This document shows, piece after piece, positions 43,416-52,232 of a DNA stretch of 64,000 nt. The notes beneath the pieces were generated by a model. The model saw only the letters and a list, made by a program, of their open reading frames with translations. It did no database searches and was not told where the DNA came from. This DNA comes from Amphiplicatus metriothermophilus (GTDB lineage: Bacteria; Pseudomonadota; Alphaproteobacteria; Caulobacterales; Parvularculaceae), in assembly GCF_900199215.1 (NCBI RefSeq), contig NZ_FZQA01000001.1, positions 1-64,000 on the forward strand, written 5' to 3'. Position 1 is the stretch's first letter; the number at the start of each line of letters is the position of its first letter. The position numbers were made by a program, and so were the translations under genes.

Positions 43416-43457
43416 CCGGTTATAACGAGCGTTACTTATAACTATCGTTATAACCGG
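43416..43457 (-). promoter_or_regulatory. Operator/promoter of the toxin-antitoxin pair
   Basis: A perfect 13-bp inverted repeat, CCGGTTATAACGA (43416-43428) and TCGTTATAACCGG (43445-43457), spans a 16-base spacer. TTATAAC also occurs three times in direct orientation at 43420, 43436 and 43448. It fills almost the whole 60-bp gap upstream of the antitoxin, where the promoter must be, and is strikingly AT-rich. Confidence 0.75.
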
Positions 43458-43465
43458 TCAAGCCT

Positions 43466-45265
43466 TCAGCCGGTCAGCGCCTCGGGGTCGAGCCGGGCGA
43501 CGCTTTCGGCGCCCGCCGCGATCGCCTGGGTCAGGCCCGCGGCTTCGGTCAGATAGTTCTCGGCGAAGAAGCGGGCGACGGCGATGCGGCCTTCGAGATA
43601 GGCCTTGTCGGCGCCTTCTTCGCCGAGCATGAGGGCGGCCGCCATCGCGCCGCGGGCGAGATAATAGCCGCCGGCGACGTTTCCGAACTGCTTGAGATAT
43701 GGCGTCGCGGCGGCGAGCGCATCGTGCTGGTCCTTCTTCGAGGCTTCGAGCAGCCAGTCGGTGGACGCTTCAAGGGCGTTCGCGGCTTCCTCGAGGCGCG
43801 CGCCGATGCGCTTCAGCTCGGGACGCTTGCCGGCCCTGGCGATGACCGCCTCCTCCTTGACCTTGCGGATGAAAGCCTTCGCGGCCGTCCCGCCGTCCAT
43901 CTGCAGCTTGCGGCCGACGAGATCCATCGCCTGGATGCCGTTCGTGCCTTCATAGATCGCAGCGATGCGCACGTCGCGCATGTGCTGGGCCGCGCCGGTC
44001 TCCTCGATATAGCCCATGCCGCCATGGATCTGCACGCCGAGGGAGGCGACCTCGTTGGCGCGATCCGTGGACCAGCCTTTCGAGATCGGGGTGAGCAGGT
44101 CTTCGAGCGCCTTGGCCTCCTTGCGCTTCTTCTCGTCGGGCGCGCGGCGCGCGAGATCATAGGCGACCGCGTTGGCGTAGCAGATCGCCCGGCTGGCCTC
44201 GACGAGGCTCTTCATCGAGTAAAGCATCCGGCGCACGTCGGCGTGCTCGTAGATGGGAATCATCTCGCCGGCCTTCACGCCGGGCGGGCGGCCTTGCCGG
44301 CGCTCGAGCGCATAGGCGAGCGCGCGCTGGAAGGCGCGCTCGGCGACGCCCACTCCCTGCACGCCGACGTCGAGACGCGCCGCGTTCATCATGACGAACA
44401 TGTTTTTGAGGCCCCGGTGCTCCTCGCCGAGCAGCGTCCCGTAGCATTCGCCCTTCTCGCCATAGGCCATGACGCAGGTCGGGCTGCCGTGCAGGCCCAT
44501 CTTCTCTTCGAGCTTCAGGCACTGCACGTCGTTGCGCGCGCCCAGCGAGCCGTCCTCGTTCACATGAATCTTCGGCACGAGAAACATCGAGATGCCCGCG
44601 GTGCCTTCCGGCGCGTCGGGCAGGCGCGCGAGCACGAGATGGACGATGTTGTCCGTCATGTCGTGCTCGCCATAGGTGATGAAGATCTTCTGCCCGGCGA
44701 TCTTGTAGCGCCCGTCGCCGGCGGGTTCGGCCTTCGTGCGCAGCGCCGACAGGTCCGAGCCCGCCTGCGGCTCGGTGAGGTTCATTGTGCCGGTCCATTC
44801 GCCGGAAACCATCTTGGGCAGATAAAGACGCTTCTGTTCGTCCGTGCCCGCATGAAGCAGGGCCTTCACCGCGCCGGTGGTGAGCGTCGTGCCGATGGCG
44901 AAGGACATGCAGGCCTGGTTGAGCGCGTCGACGAGCGCGATGGCGAGGGTCTGCGGCAGGCCCTGCCCGCCCCATTCCTCCGGGAAGGCGAGCGCGTTCC
45001 ACCCCCCTTCGACATATTGCCGATAGGCTTCCCGGAAGCCTTTCGGCGTGCGCACGACCCCGTTTTCGAGCCGGGCCGGATCGCGGTCGCTCGGCTCGTT
45101 CAAGGGCGCGACGACATTGTCGCAATATTTCGCCATCTCGCCGAGGATCGCCGCGACCAGATCGTCGGACAGATCCGCGAAGGCGCCCGTCTTTTCGAGC
45201 GCGCCGAAACCCGCCATGTGCTCCAGGGAGAAACGCATGTCGCGGACGGGCGTTGCGAAGGACAT
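43466..45265 (-). CDS. Acyl-CoA dehydrogenase with C-terminal extension
   Basis: A 599-aa flavin acyl-CoA dehydrogenase, longer than the usual 380 aa. FAD/substrate motifs are MNLTEPQAGSDLSALRTKAE and KIFITYGEHDMTDNIVHLVL. The catalytic Glu is in AAIYEGTNGIQAMDLVGRKL, and a C-terminal helical domain (from about residue 460) follows. Family members of this size include 3-methylmercaptopropionyl-CoA dehydrogenase (DmdC) and long-chain forms. The substrate cannot be fixed from sequence. Electrons should go to the ETF encoded at 7.4-9.1 kb. The gene ends just before the toxin-antitoxin operator. Confidence 0.95.
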   Translation of the reverse strand: MSFATPVRDMRFSLEHMAGFGALEKTGAFADLSDDLVAAILGEMAKYCDNVVAPLNEPSDRDPARLENGVVRTPKGFREAYRQYVEGGWNALAFPEEWGGQGLPQTLAIALVDALNQACMSFAIGTTLTTGAVKALLHAGTDEQKRLYLPKMVSGEWTGTMNLTEPQAGSDLSALRTKAEPAGDGRYKIAGQKIFITYGEHDMTDNIVHLVLARLPDAPEGTAGISMFLVPKIHVNEDGSLGARNDVQCLKLEEKMGLHGSPTCVMAYGEKGECYGTLLGEEHRGLKNMFVMMNAARLDVGVQGVGVAERAFQRALAYALERRQGRPPGVKAGEMIPIYEHADVRRMLYSMKSLVEASRAICYANAVAYDLARRAPDEKKRKEAKALEDLLTPISKGWSTDRANEVASLGVQIHGGMGYIEETGAAQHMRDVRIAAIYEGTNGIQAMDLVGRKLQMDGGTAAKAFIRKVKEEAVIARAGKRPELKRIGARLEEAANALEASTDWLLEASKKDQHDALAAATPYLKQFGNVAGGYYLARGAMAAALMLGEEGADKAYLEGRIAVARFFAENYLTEAAGLTQAIAAGAESVARLDPEALTG

Positions 45266-45375
45266 GACGACGGCTCCTTTCGGCTTGCTTTGCCGCTCAA
45301 TATGTGTCGCAAACGGCGGCGCGCGGCTAGGCTCAGATGCAGCCCGCCAGGCGGAAACCTCAGTCCCGGAGACGC

Positions 45376-46368
45376 ATGAGCGAGATCGTCGAAGCCCTGA
45401 CGGCGGCGCAGACCGCCCGCGCCGCCCGGCGCGCCGGCGAAATTCTGCGCGCCGGCGGGCTCGTCGGCCTGCCGACGGAAACGGTATACGGCCTCGCCGC
45501 CGACGCGACGAACGACCGCGCCGTCGCGCGCGTCTTCGAGGCGAAGGGAAGGCCCGCCTTCAATCCGCTGATCGCCCATGTGCGCGATCTCGACATGGCG
45601 AAGGCGCACGCGGTCTTCTCGCCGCTGGCCGAAAGGCTGGCGCGCGCCTTCTGGCCGGGGCCGCTGACGCTCGTCCTGCCGCGCCGGGCGGATTCAGGCG
45701 TTTCGCTTCTCGCTACGGCCGGACTCGATACGATCGCCCTGCGCGCGCCGGCGCATCCGGCCGCGCGCGCGGCGATCGAGGCGGCGGACCGGCCGCTCGC
45801 CGCGCCGAGCGCGAATCCTTCCGGCGCGGTGAGCCCGACGACGGCCGCCCATGTCGCCGAAGGTCTCGGCGACAGGGCGGACCTGATCCTCGACGGCGGG
45901 CCGTGTCCCGTCGGGATCGAGTCGACCATCGTGAAGGTCGAGGGCGAGGATCTCGTCCTGTTGCGCCCCGGCGGCGTCGCGCGCGCAGCGATCGAGGCGG
46001 TCGCGGGCCGGCCTTTGCGCCGCGCCGCCGGCGCGGTCGAGGCGCCGGGCATGCTGGCGAGCCACTACGCGCCCGCGGCGCGCCTGCGCCTTGACGTCGA
46101 AACGCCGCGGGCGGACGAAGCCTTTCTCGCCTTCGGCGCGCCGCCGGGCGATCATCCCCATACGTTTCTTCTGAGCGAAGCGGGCGATGCGGTCGAGGCC
46201 GCGGCCAATCTCTTCGCCATGCTGCGCGCGGCGGACGCGCTTTGCCGCGAGAAGGCGCTCAAGGGAATCGCCGTCGCGCCGATCCCGGCGAGCGGCCTCG
46301 GCGAGGCGATCAACGACCGGCTCGCCCGCGCCGCCGCCCCGCGAGAGGGATCGGGGATCGGGGATTAG
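45376..46368 (+). CDS. tsaC: L-threonylcarbamoyladenylate synthase (Sua5 type)
   Basis: A 330-aa enzyme that makes threonylcarbamoyl-AMP for the t6A37 modification of tRNA. The YrdC domain (residues about 5-200) has GLVGLPTETVYGLAADATND, then FEAKGRPAFNPLIAHV, FWPGPLTLVLPRR and PLAAPSANPSGAVSPTT. A C-terminal Sua5 domain is present (MLASHYAPAARLRLDVETPR), making it the longer Sua5 form rather than short TsaC. The ATG at 45376 has CGGAG upstream. The stop codon lies within a heptameric repeat. Confidence 0.95.
   Translation: MSEIVEALTAAQTARAARRAGEILRAGGLVGLPTETVYGLAADATNDRAVARVFEAKGRPAFNPLIAHVRDLDMAKAHAVFSPLAERLARAFWPGPLTLVLPRRADSGVSLLATAGLDTIALRAPAHPAARAAIEAADRPLAAPSANPSGAVSPTTAAHVAEGLGDRADLILDGGPCPVGIESTIVKVEGEDLVLLRPGGVARAAIEAVAGRPLRRAAGAVEAPGMLASHYAPAARLRLDVETPRADEAFLAFGAPPGDHPHTFLLSEAGDAVEAAANLFAMLRAADALCREKALKGIAVAPIPASGLGEAINDRLARAAAPREGSGIGD
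46347..46367. repeat. Heptameric repeat forming the tsaC 3' end
   Basis: GGGATCG, GGGATCG and GGGATTA occur in tandem (46347-46367). They encode the last residues of the Sua5 protein (GSGIGD) and provide most of its TAG stop codon. Confidence 0.7.
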
Positions 46369-46384
46369 GAAAGACAATCAGGCG

Positions 46385-46434
46385 GTCATCCCGGATGCTG
46401 CGCAGCATGAAATGCTGCGCTGCTGATCCGGGAT
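46385..46434. repeat. Palindromic intergenic repeat, copy A
   Basis: The palindrome has outer GTCATCCCGGAT...ATCCGGGAT arms and an inner GCGCAGCAT-GAA-ATGCTGCGC core. It shares the CCCGGGATGAC-type ends and trinucleotide loop with the copies at 46467, 51665 and 52110. It lies between tsaC and the FAD oxidoreductase. Confidence 0.7.
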
Positions 46435-46466
46435 CGCCTTCGGCAGGCTCTGCGCCCGCGGCACGC

Positions 46467-46518
46467 GATCCCGGGTCTGCGCCGCATCGCTTCGCGCCTG
46501 CGCCGCACCCGGGATGAC
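46467..46518. repeat. Palindromic intergenic repeat, copy B
   Basis: Bounded by GATCCCGGGTCTGCG and CGCACCCGGGATGAC, with an imperfect inner palindrome. The ends are nearly identical to copy D at 52110. It sits 32 bases from copy A, making a tandem pair. Confidence 0.65.
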
Positions 46519-46592
46519 GCATATCTCTCATTCCATCCCCCAATCCCTCGTCCCCTTGACCTTGGCGGGGCGAAGGCGATGATGCGCGCGCG

Positions 46593-48014
46593 ATGACCGA
46601 CCGCCCGTCCATTCCCGCCCCGCCCGCCGCCGCGCTCGACGCGATCCGGCGAGCCGTCGGTCCGAAAGGCGTAATCGAGGGCGCCGACCGCGCGCCTTAC
46701 TTGAGCGAATGGCGCGCGCGCTGGCCGGGCGAGGCCGCGCTCATCGTCGCCCCGGCCTCGACGCAGGAGGTCGCAAAGGTCGTATCGATCTGCGCGGCGC
46801 ACGGCGTCGCGATCACTCCGCAGGGCGGCAACACCGGCCTCGTCGGCGGGCAGATCCCCTATGGGAACGAGATCCTGCTGTCGTTGCGCCGGATGCGGAC
46901 GATCCGCGACGTCTCGCCCCTCGACAACACGATGACCCTCGACGCCGGCGTCGCCCTCGCCGAGGCGCAGCAGGCCGCGCGCGAGGCTGGCCGGCTCTTT
47001 CCCCTCTCCATCGGCTCCGAGGGTTCGTGCCAGATCGGCGGGGTCGTCTCGACGAACGCCGGCGGGGTGAACGTGCTGCGCTACGGCAATATGCGCGACC
47101 TCGTGCTCGGCCTTGAAGCCGTCCTGCCCGACGGGCGCGTCTGGAACGGGCTCAAACGTTTGCGCAAGGACAATACGGGCTACGACCTGAAGCAGCTTTT
47201 CATCGGCGGGGAAGGCACGCTCGGAATCGTCACCTCGGTCGTCGTCAAGCTTTTCCCCCTGCCGCGCGAGACGGTGACCGTCTTCGCCGGCGTTCCGGAC
47301 CCGGCGGCCGCAGTCGCGCTGCTCTCTCACGCGCAGGACGAAACAGGCGGGCTCGTATCGAGCTTCGAGCTCATGGGCCGGCTCTGCCTTGATCTCGTGC
47401 TCAGGCATATTCCGGACACGCGCGATCCGCTCGGCGCGCCCCATCCCTGGCACGTGCTGATGGCGTTCTCTTCGAGCGGCGGGGGCCTGCGCGCGCGCGT
47501 CGAGGCGCTGCTCGAAAGCGCGCTCGAAAAAGGCCTACTCGCCGACGCCGCGATCGCGCAGAACGAACGGGAGGGCGCCGATTTCTGGCGCCTGCGCCAT
47601 ACGATTTCCGAGGCGCTCAATCACGAGGGGCTCGGGGCGCGGCACGACGTGTCCGTTCCGACTGCGGACATCCCCGCTTTCCTGGAGGCCGCCGGCGCCG
47701 AGGTCGCTTCGCTCGCGCCCGGCGCGCGCGTCGCGGCCTTCGGCCATATCGGCGACGGCAACGTGCATTACGACGTCGTCCCGCCCGACGGAGCCGCGCC
47801 GGACGCGCTCGACGGGCTGCGCCCGCAGATCGAGGAGCGCGTCTATGACGTGATCGCGCGGATGGGCGGCTCGATCTCGGCCGAGCACGGCGTCGGCCGC
47901 CACCGGCGCGCGGCGATCGCAAAACGCAAGAGCGCCGTCGAGCTCGACATGATGCGCGCGATCAAGAAGGCGCTCGACCCGCAAGGGATCATGAACCCCG
48001 GCAAGATGCTCTGA
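46593..48014 (+). CDS. FAD-binding oxidoreductase, D-2-hydroxyacid dehydrogenase type
   Basis: A 473-aa flavoprotein of the GlcD/D-lactate/D-2-hydroxyglutarate dehydrogenase group. The FAD domain (residues about 40-220) carries GVAITPQGGNTGLVGGQIPY and then GSEGSCQIGGVVSTNAGGVN. The GGEGTLGIVTSVVVKLFPLP segment closes it. The C-terminal domain has HIGDGNVHYDV with metal-ligand histidines and ISAEHGVGRHRRAAI. The exact hydroxyacid is not resolvable; D-2-hydroxyglutarate and D-lactate are the best candidates. A single-gene unit is likely. It is convergent with xseA. Confidence 0.94.
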   Translation: MTDRPSIPAPPAAALDAIRRAVGPKGVIEGADRAPYLSEWRARWPGEAALIVAPASTQEVAKVVSICAAHGVAITPQGGNTGLVGGQIPYGNEILLSLRRMRTIRDVSPLDNTMTLDAGVALAEAQQAAREAGRLFPLSIGSEGSCQIGGVVSTNAGGVNVLRYGNMRDLVLGLEAVLPDGRVWNGLKRLRKDNTGYDLKQLFIGGEGTLGIVTSVVVKLFPLPRETVTVFAGVPDPAAAVALLSHAQDETGGLVSSFELMGRLCLDLVLRHIPDTRDPLGAPHPWHVLMAFSSSGGGLRARVEALLESALEKGLLADAAIAQNEREGADFWRLRHTISEALNHEGLGARHDVSVPTADIPAFLEAAGAEVASLAPGARVAAFGHIGDGNVHYDVVPPDGAAPDALDGLRPQIEERVYDVIARMGGSISAEHGVGRHRRAAIAKRKSAVELDMMRAIKKALDPQGIMNPGKML

Positions 48015-48103
48015 CCGCACTTTGACGCAAATCGCTCGCCCGCCCATTCCGACTTTCGCCGGCACGACCAGGATCGGGCGAGTCAAAGCCGAAGCGACCT
48101 GCC

Positions 48104-49678
48104 CTAATCAAACAGGCTCTTCTGCGCCGGCGCGGGGCGCCTCGCGCCGGGACGGGATTTCGCCGCCGCGCGCGTTCCTCCGCTCAAGGGTTTTTCGTCG
48201 CCGCCGTCGATGACCGCGCCGCGCGCGCCGTCGGCGAAGACGAGCGCGACGGCCTCGCCAGGCAGCGCGTTCTTCGCGCGGGCGATCAGCCGGCCGTCCG
48301 CGCCGCGCACCAGCGCGAAGCCGCGCTCAAGCACGCGCTCATGCGACAGCGCGGAAAGAAGCTGATCGGCCGAACCGAGCCGGCGCGACGGCGCATCAAG
48401 AAGGCGCGGAGCGAGCGCGGCGAGCCGCGCGCCCGCCATGGCGAGGCTTTTTTCTCCGTGCGCGTATTGCCGGCGCAGCGCGGCGGCGGACAGCCGCTCG
48501 CCCGACAGCCTGCGCCAACGCCGCTCGACGAGCCGCGCGGCGCCGTGGCGCAGCCGTGCGACGGCCTCCGCGAGCCGCGCCCGACGGGCGGCGGAGGCCG
48601 CGGCCAGAATCTGCGGCCCGAAACGGCCCGCCGCGCGCAGAAAGCCGGCGGCCGCCGCGTCGCGTCGCGCACGCAGGCCGGCGCGCAACAGCTCGCCCGC
48701 GCGGTCGAGCCGCTGCGCGGCGGGGCCGATCACGTCCTCCGGCCGGCCGAGCCCGCGCGCGGCCGAGACGAGCGCCGCGCGGCGCGCGTCGAACGCGCGC
48801 GCAAGCACGCTCGTCAGCCGGCGCTGCTTGTTGAGAAGCTCCGTAATCAGCTCGCTGCGCATGGGGACCGCTTTCTCCGCCGCCGCCGAAGGCGTCGGGG
48901 CGCGCAGATCCGCGACGAAGTCGATCAGCGTCGTGTCGGTCTCGTGGCCCACGGCGGAGATGATCGGGATCGCGCTCGCCGCGGCCGCGCGCGCCACGAT
49001 CTCTTCGTTGAAGCACCACAGATCTTCGAGCGAGCCGCCGCCGCGCGCCACGATGAGAACGTCCGGACGCGGAACAGGTCCGTCCGGCGCGAGGCGGTTG
49101 AACCCTTCGATCGCCGCGGCGATCTGGGTCTCCGCGCCCTTGCCCTGGACGAGCGTCGGCCAGACGAGCACATGGCGCGGACAGCGCTCGCGCAGCCGGT
49201 GGAGAATGTCGCGGATGACCGCGCCTGACGGCGAGGTGACGACGCCGATCGTCTCCGGCAGATAAGGAAGCGCGCGCTTGCGCTCGGGCGCGAACAACCC
49301 TTCGGCGGCGAGCTTTTTCTTGCGCTCCTCAAGCAGCGCCATCAGCGCGCCGACGCCGGCCGGCTCGAGGCTGTCGATGACGAGCTGATAGCGCGACTGG
49401 CCGGGAAAGGTGCTCATGCGCCCGACGGCGATCACCTCCATGCCCTGCTCGGGCCGGAAGCGCAGCCGCGCGGCGTTTCCCTTCCAGATCACGCCGGAGA
49501 GAACGGCCCGCTCGTCCTTGAGGTCGAGATAGACATGGCCCGAGCCCGCCTGCGTCACCCGGCCGAGCTCGCCGCGCACGCGCACGAAGCCGAACTCGTC
49601 CTCGATGACGCGCTTCACTGCGCCGGCGAGCTCGGAGACGGTGTATTCGCGGACGTTGCCGAAGATCGCGTCAGCCAT
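48104..49678 (-). CDS. xseA: Exodeoxyribonuclease VII large subunit
   Basis: The 524-aa catalytic subunit of exonuclease VII; its partner XseB is encoded at 37.1 kb. The N-terminal OB fold (EYTVSELAGAVKRVIEDEFG) is followed by the catalytic region. That region has LPYLPETIGVVTSPSGAVIR, DVLIVARGGGSLEDLWCFNE and IISAVGHETDTTLIDFVADL, then RAPTPSAAAEKAVP. A long coiled-coil domain follows, and the C-terminus has a basic Pro/Ala-rich tail. The frame is open far upstream, but MADAIFGNVREYTVSEL at 49678 is the family N-terminus. Confidence 0.97.
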   Translation of the reverse strand: MADAIFGNVREYTVSELAGAVKRVIEDEFGFVRVRGELGRVTQAGSGHVYLDLKDERAVLSGVIWKGNAARLRFRPEQGMEVIAVGRMSTFPGQSRYQLVIDSLEPAGVGALMALLEERKKKLAAEGLFAPERKRALPYLPETIGVVTSPSGAVIRDILHRLRERCPRHVLVWPTLVQGKGAETQIAAAIEGFNRLAPDGPVPRPDVLIVARGGGSLEDLWCFNEEIVARAAAASAIPIISAVGHETDTTLIDFVADLRAPTPSAAAEKAVPMRSELITELLNKQRRLTSVLARAFDARRAALVSAARGLGRPEDVIGPAAQRLDRAGELLRAGLRARRDAAAAGFLRAAGRFGPQILAAASAARRARLAEAVARLRHGAARLVERRWRRLSGERLSAAALRRQYAHGEKSLAMAGARLAALAPRLLDAPSRRLGSADQLLSALSHERVLERGFALVRGADGRLIARAKNALPGEAVALVFADGARGAVIDGGDEKPLSGGTRAAAKSRPGARRPAPAQKSLFD

Positions 49679-49855
49679 GGCGGCGTTAGAGCATATTTCG
49701 CCGCCCCGCATAAGCGCGGGCCCCGGCGCCAAGGTCGCAGGCGCGACCCCGACGAAAGTCAGTGTCGGCCCGCCGGCGGGCGCCCTATCCCCGGCCCGCA
49801 TTTGCATCGTCGCGCCGCCAGGCGCATATAGGCCTCCTGAAAGGGGAGAACGATC

Positions 49856-51628
49856 ATGAAAAGCAGACTTCTCATCGGCGCGGGCGCCCTGGCGCTCGCC
49901 GGCCTCGGATTCGGCGTCGCCGAGCGCGCGGCGGAAGACGACCGCGTCGCCTTTCTCAACCCGATCCTCGTCGCGCAGTCCCTGTGCGGCAAGAACGCGG
50001 ACGCCGCCCGGGAGCGGCGCGCCTATTTTCTGACCATCGGCCGCGCGATCGCCGCCGAAGGTCCGGCCGAAGCCGCCGCGGCGCCGGCCCGCATCGGCGC
50101 GATCGGCTATGAGATCACGACCGCGAGCCCCCTCGCCCAAGCGCATTTCGACCAGGGCCTCGCCCATATGTGGAACTTCAACCACGGCGCGGCGGTCGCC
50201 GCCTTCCGGGCCGCGCAGGCCGCCGATCCCGACTGCGCCATGTGCTGGTGGGGCGAGTCCTTCGCGCACGGGCCCAACATCAACGCGCCGATGGCCGAGG
50301 ACGCCGTCGCGCCGGCCTGGGAGTCCCTGCAGAAGGCGAAGGCCGCCGCCGCGAACGCCGGCGAGAAGGAAAAGGCGCTGATCGCCGCGCTCGAGGCGCG
50401 CTACGCGCCCGAACCCGTCGAGGACCGCTCGGCGCTCGACCAGGCTTTCGCCGACGCGATGGACGCGGTCGCCCGTTCGTATCCGGACGACGACTTCGTC
50501 CTGTCGCTGGCGGCCGAAGCCAATATGGACACGCAGCCCTGGGACTACTGGATGAGCGACGGGCGCACGCCCAAGGGCCGCTCGGCGCGCACCATGTCGC
50601 TGCTGGAGACGGTGCTCGCGCGCAATCCGGATTATCAGCCTGCGATCCATCTCTACATTCACATGACCGAGGCGACCTATAATCCGCATCGCGCCGCGTC
50701 CTACGCCGATCGCCTGGCCGCGCTGTCGCCGGGCCTCGGCCATCTCATCCACATGCCCTCGCACACCTATTACCGGATCGGGCGCTTCATCGACGCGCTC
50801 GAGACAAATGTGGACGCGGTCGCCGCGGACGAGGCGTTTCTCGCCCGGGGCGACGCCAGCCCGCTCTATCAGTTCGGCTATTACGTGCACAACGTGCATT
50901 TCGTGATGGCCTCGGCGATGATGGCGGGCGACGCCAAGACCGCGCTCGAGATGGCCAAGAAGCTCGACGCCAAGCTGCCGGCGGAGATGGCCGCGATGGT
51001 GCCCTTCGCCCAGCCGATCAAGGCCGCGCCCTATTACGCCTATGCGCAGTTCGCCGTTCCCGAGGACGTGCTCGCCCTGCCCGATCCGGGCGAGGCGTTG
51101 CCCTTCCTGCAGGCGAACTGGCGATATGCGCGCGGCGAGGCGCTAGCGAAACTGGGGCGCACGGACGAAGCGCGCGCCGAAGCCGAAGCGATCGCGCGCA
51201 TCGTCGCCGAGGAGGACCTCTCGGGCCTTGAAGAGAACCTGGTCCCGGCGGTCGACATCCTCAACATCGCGCGCCTCACCGTGATCGCCCGCGCGGCCGC
51301 GGCCGACGGCGACCTTGCAACCGCGATCGAGGCGATGGACGAGGTCGTCGCGCTTCAGGAAGGGCTCAATTACACCGAGCCGCCCTACTGGTACTACCCG
51401 GCGAAGCAGACGCTCGCCGCGCTGGTTCTGCGCGCGGGCGACGCCGAGCGCGCCGAGCAGCTTTTCCTCGAAGCGCTCGTCGAGTCGCCGAACAACGGAT
51501 GGGTCCTGTACGGACTGTCCGAGGCCTACAAGGCGCAGGGCGATCGCAACGGCGCGAAATACGCCGGCGGCCTGTTCCGGCAGGCCTGGGCGGGCGCGCG
51601 CGACGGCGTGTCGATCGAGCGCCTGTAG
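49856..51628 (+). CDS. Tetratricopeptide repeat protein with signal peptide
   Basis: A 590-aa exported or membrane-tethered TPR protein. A hydrophobic N-terminus (residues 1-22) is followed by repeated helix pairs. LAQAHFDQGLAHMWNFNHGA, AFRAAQAADPDCAMCWWGES and HLYIHMTEATYNPHRAASYA form the early part. A C-terminal group includes ATAIEAMDEVVALQEGL and ERAEQLFLEALVESPNNGWV. CAMCWWGE and HIPSHTY-like HMPSHTYYRIGR motifs recur in a widespread family of bacterial TPR proteins of unknown function. The upstream region has a clear AAAGGGGAG ribosome-binding site. It precedes palindromic repeat C. Confidence 0.88.
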   Translation: MKSRLLIGAGALALAGLGFGVAERAAEDDRVAFLNPILVAQSLCGKNADAARERRAYFLTIGRAIAAEGPAEAAAAPARIGAIGYEITTASPLAQAHFDQGLAHMWNFNHGAAVAAFRAAQAADPDCAMCWWGESFAHGPNINAPMAEDAVAPAWESLQKAKAAAANAGEKEKALIAALEARYAPEPVEDRSALDQAFADAMDAVARSYPDDDFVLSLAAEANMDTQPWDYWMSDGRTPKGRSARTMSLLETVLARNPDYQPAIHLYIHMTEATYNPHRAASYADRLAALSPGLGHLIHMPSHTYYRIGRFIDALETNVDAVAADEAFLARGDASPLYQFGYYVHNVHFVMASAMMAGDAKTALEMAKKLDAKLPAEMAAMVPFAQPIKAAPYYAYAQFAVPEDVLALPDPGEALPFLQANWRYARGEALAKLGRTDEARAEAEAIARIVAEEDLSGLEENLVPAVDILNIARLTVIARAAAADGDLATAIEAMDEVVALQEGLNYTEPPYWYYPAKQTLAALVLRAGDAERAEQLFLEALVESPNNGWVLYGLSEAYKAQGDRNGAKYAGGLFRQAWAGARDGVSIERL

Positions 51629-51664
51629 GCGCGCGCGGCAGGCGCGGAGCCCCGGCCGAACCCG

Positions 51665-51714
51665 GTCCCGGACCAGCGGCGCAGCATTACATGCTGCGCC
51701 GCATCCGGTATGAC
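51665..51714. repeat. Palindromic intergenic repeat, copy C
   Basis: The core is a perfect 12-bp palindrome, GCGGCGCAGCAT-TAC-ATGCTGCGCCGC (51676-51702), inside degenerate GTCCCGG...CCGGTATGAC ends. It lies just after the TPR gene, where its hairpin could also slow 3' decay. Confidence 0.75.
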
Positions 51715-51771
51715 GGAGCGCTGCGCAACATTCGGGGCGACGGGGCGTTGGAGACGGTTCCGGGCGCCGCC

Positions 51772-51987
51772 CTATTCGTCTTCCAGGCGCTCCGGCTTCA
51801 GCGAGAGCGCGTGGCGGGCCAGCAGCAGCCCCGCCGCCAGCCCGATCGCGGCCGACGCCGCGACCTCGGCGAGCCGCCCGACCGCCCCATAAGCCGCGGC
51901 GAACGGCCATAGCGCCGTCGCCGACACGGCGAACGCCTCCGCCCCGACGAGCAGGGCGCCGGCCAGAAGATCCAGTTTCTCGATCAT
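51772..51987 (-). CDS. Small two-helix membrane protein
   Basis: A 71-aa protein with two predicted transmembrane helices (about residues 6-28 and 35-58). A glycine-containing loop and an acidic C-terminus (LKPERLEDE) complete it. GGAG seven bases before the ATG at 51987 supports the start. The function is unknown. It lies between the TPR gene and the GTA cluster and may be unrelated to both. Confidence 0.65.
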   Translation of the reverse strand: MIEKLDLLAGALLVGAEAFAVSATALWPFAAAYGAVGRLAEVAASAAIGLAAGLLLARHALSLKPERLEDE

Positions 51988-52109
51988 GAAACGCTCCGTA
52001 CAGGAATCGGGAGGATATAAGCGATCCCGCCGGTTCTGCAAGGGGGTAGGGGGCAGGGATGAAGCGGCATCCGGGACCGCCCTCAACGCGCTCGGGCGCG
52101 GCTGAAACC

Positions 52110-52160
52110 GATCCCGGGTCTGCGGCGCGTCATTTCATGCCGCGCCGCGCCCGGGATGAC
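52110..52160. repeat. Palindromic intergenic repeat, copy D
   Basis: GATCCCGGGTCT ... CGCCCGGGATGAC ends frame the core GCGGCGCGTCAT-TTC-ATGCCGCGCCGC. It is the best-formed copy, and lies just before the heptamer array at the 3' end of the GTA cluster. Confidence 0.75.
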
Positions 52161-52168
52161 GGGCTCTC

Positions 52169-52232
52169 ATTCCCTATTCCCTGCTCGCCATTCCCTATTC
52201 CCTATTCCCTATTCCCTACTCCCTCCTCGCTA
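52169..52232. repeat. Heptameric array overlapping the GTA g15 stop codon
   Basis: On the plus strand ATTCCCT recurs at 52169, 52176, 52190, 52197, 52204 and 52211, with diverged units between and after (GCTCGCC, ACTCCCT). On the minus strand the unit reads GAATAGG and runs into the TAG stop of g15 at 52230-52232. Period is exactly 7 bp. Confidence 0.85.

Noticed and set aside
27740-45265. A DMSP/dimethylsulfide pathway linking the MddA-like protein and the 599-aa acyl-CoA dehydrogenase (DmdC-like)
   Set aside because: The genes are about 15 kb apart, no dmdA, dmdB or dmdD is visible, and large acyl-CoA dehydrogenases have many substrates. The link is not supported.
49679-50899. Upstream extension of the xseA frame by more than 400 codons
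   Set aside because: The extension reads antisense through the TPR gene, and the xseA N-terminus (OB fold) begins exactly at 49678.
41356-52232. CRISPR array
   Set aside because: The tandem repeats have 7-bp units without unique spacers, and no cas genes are present.
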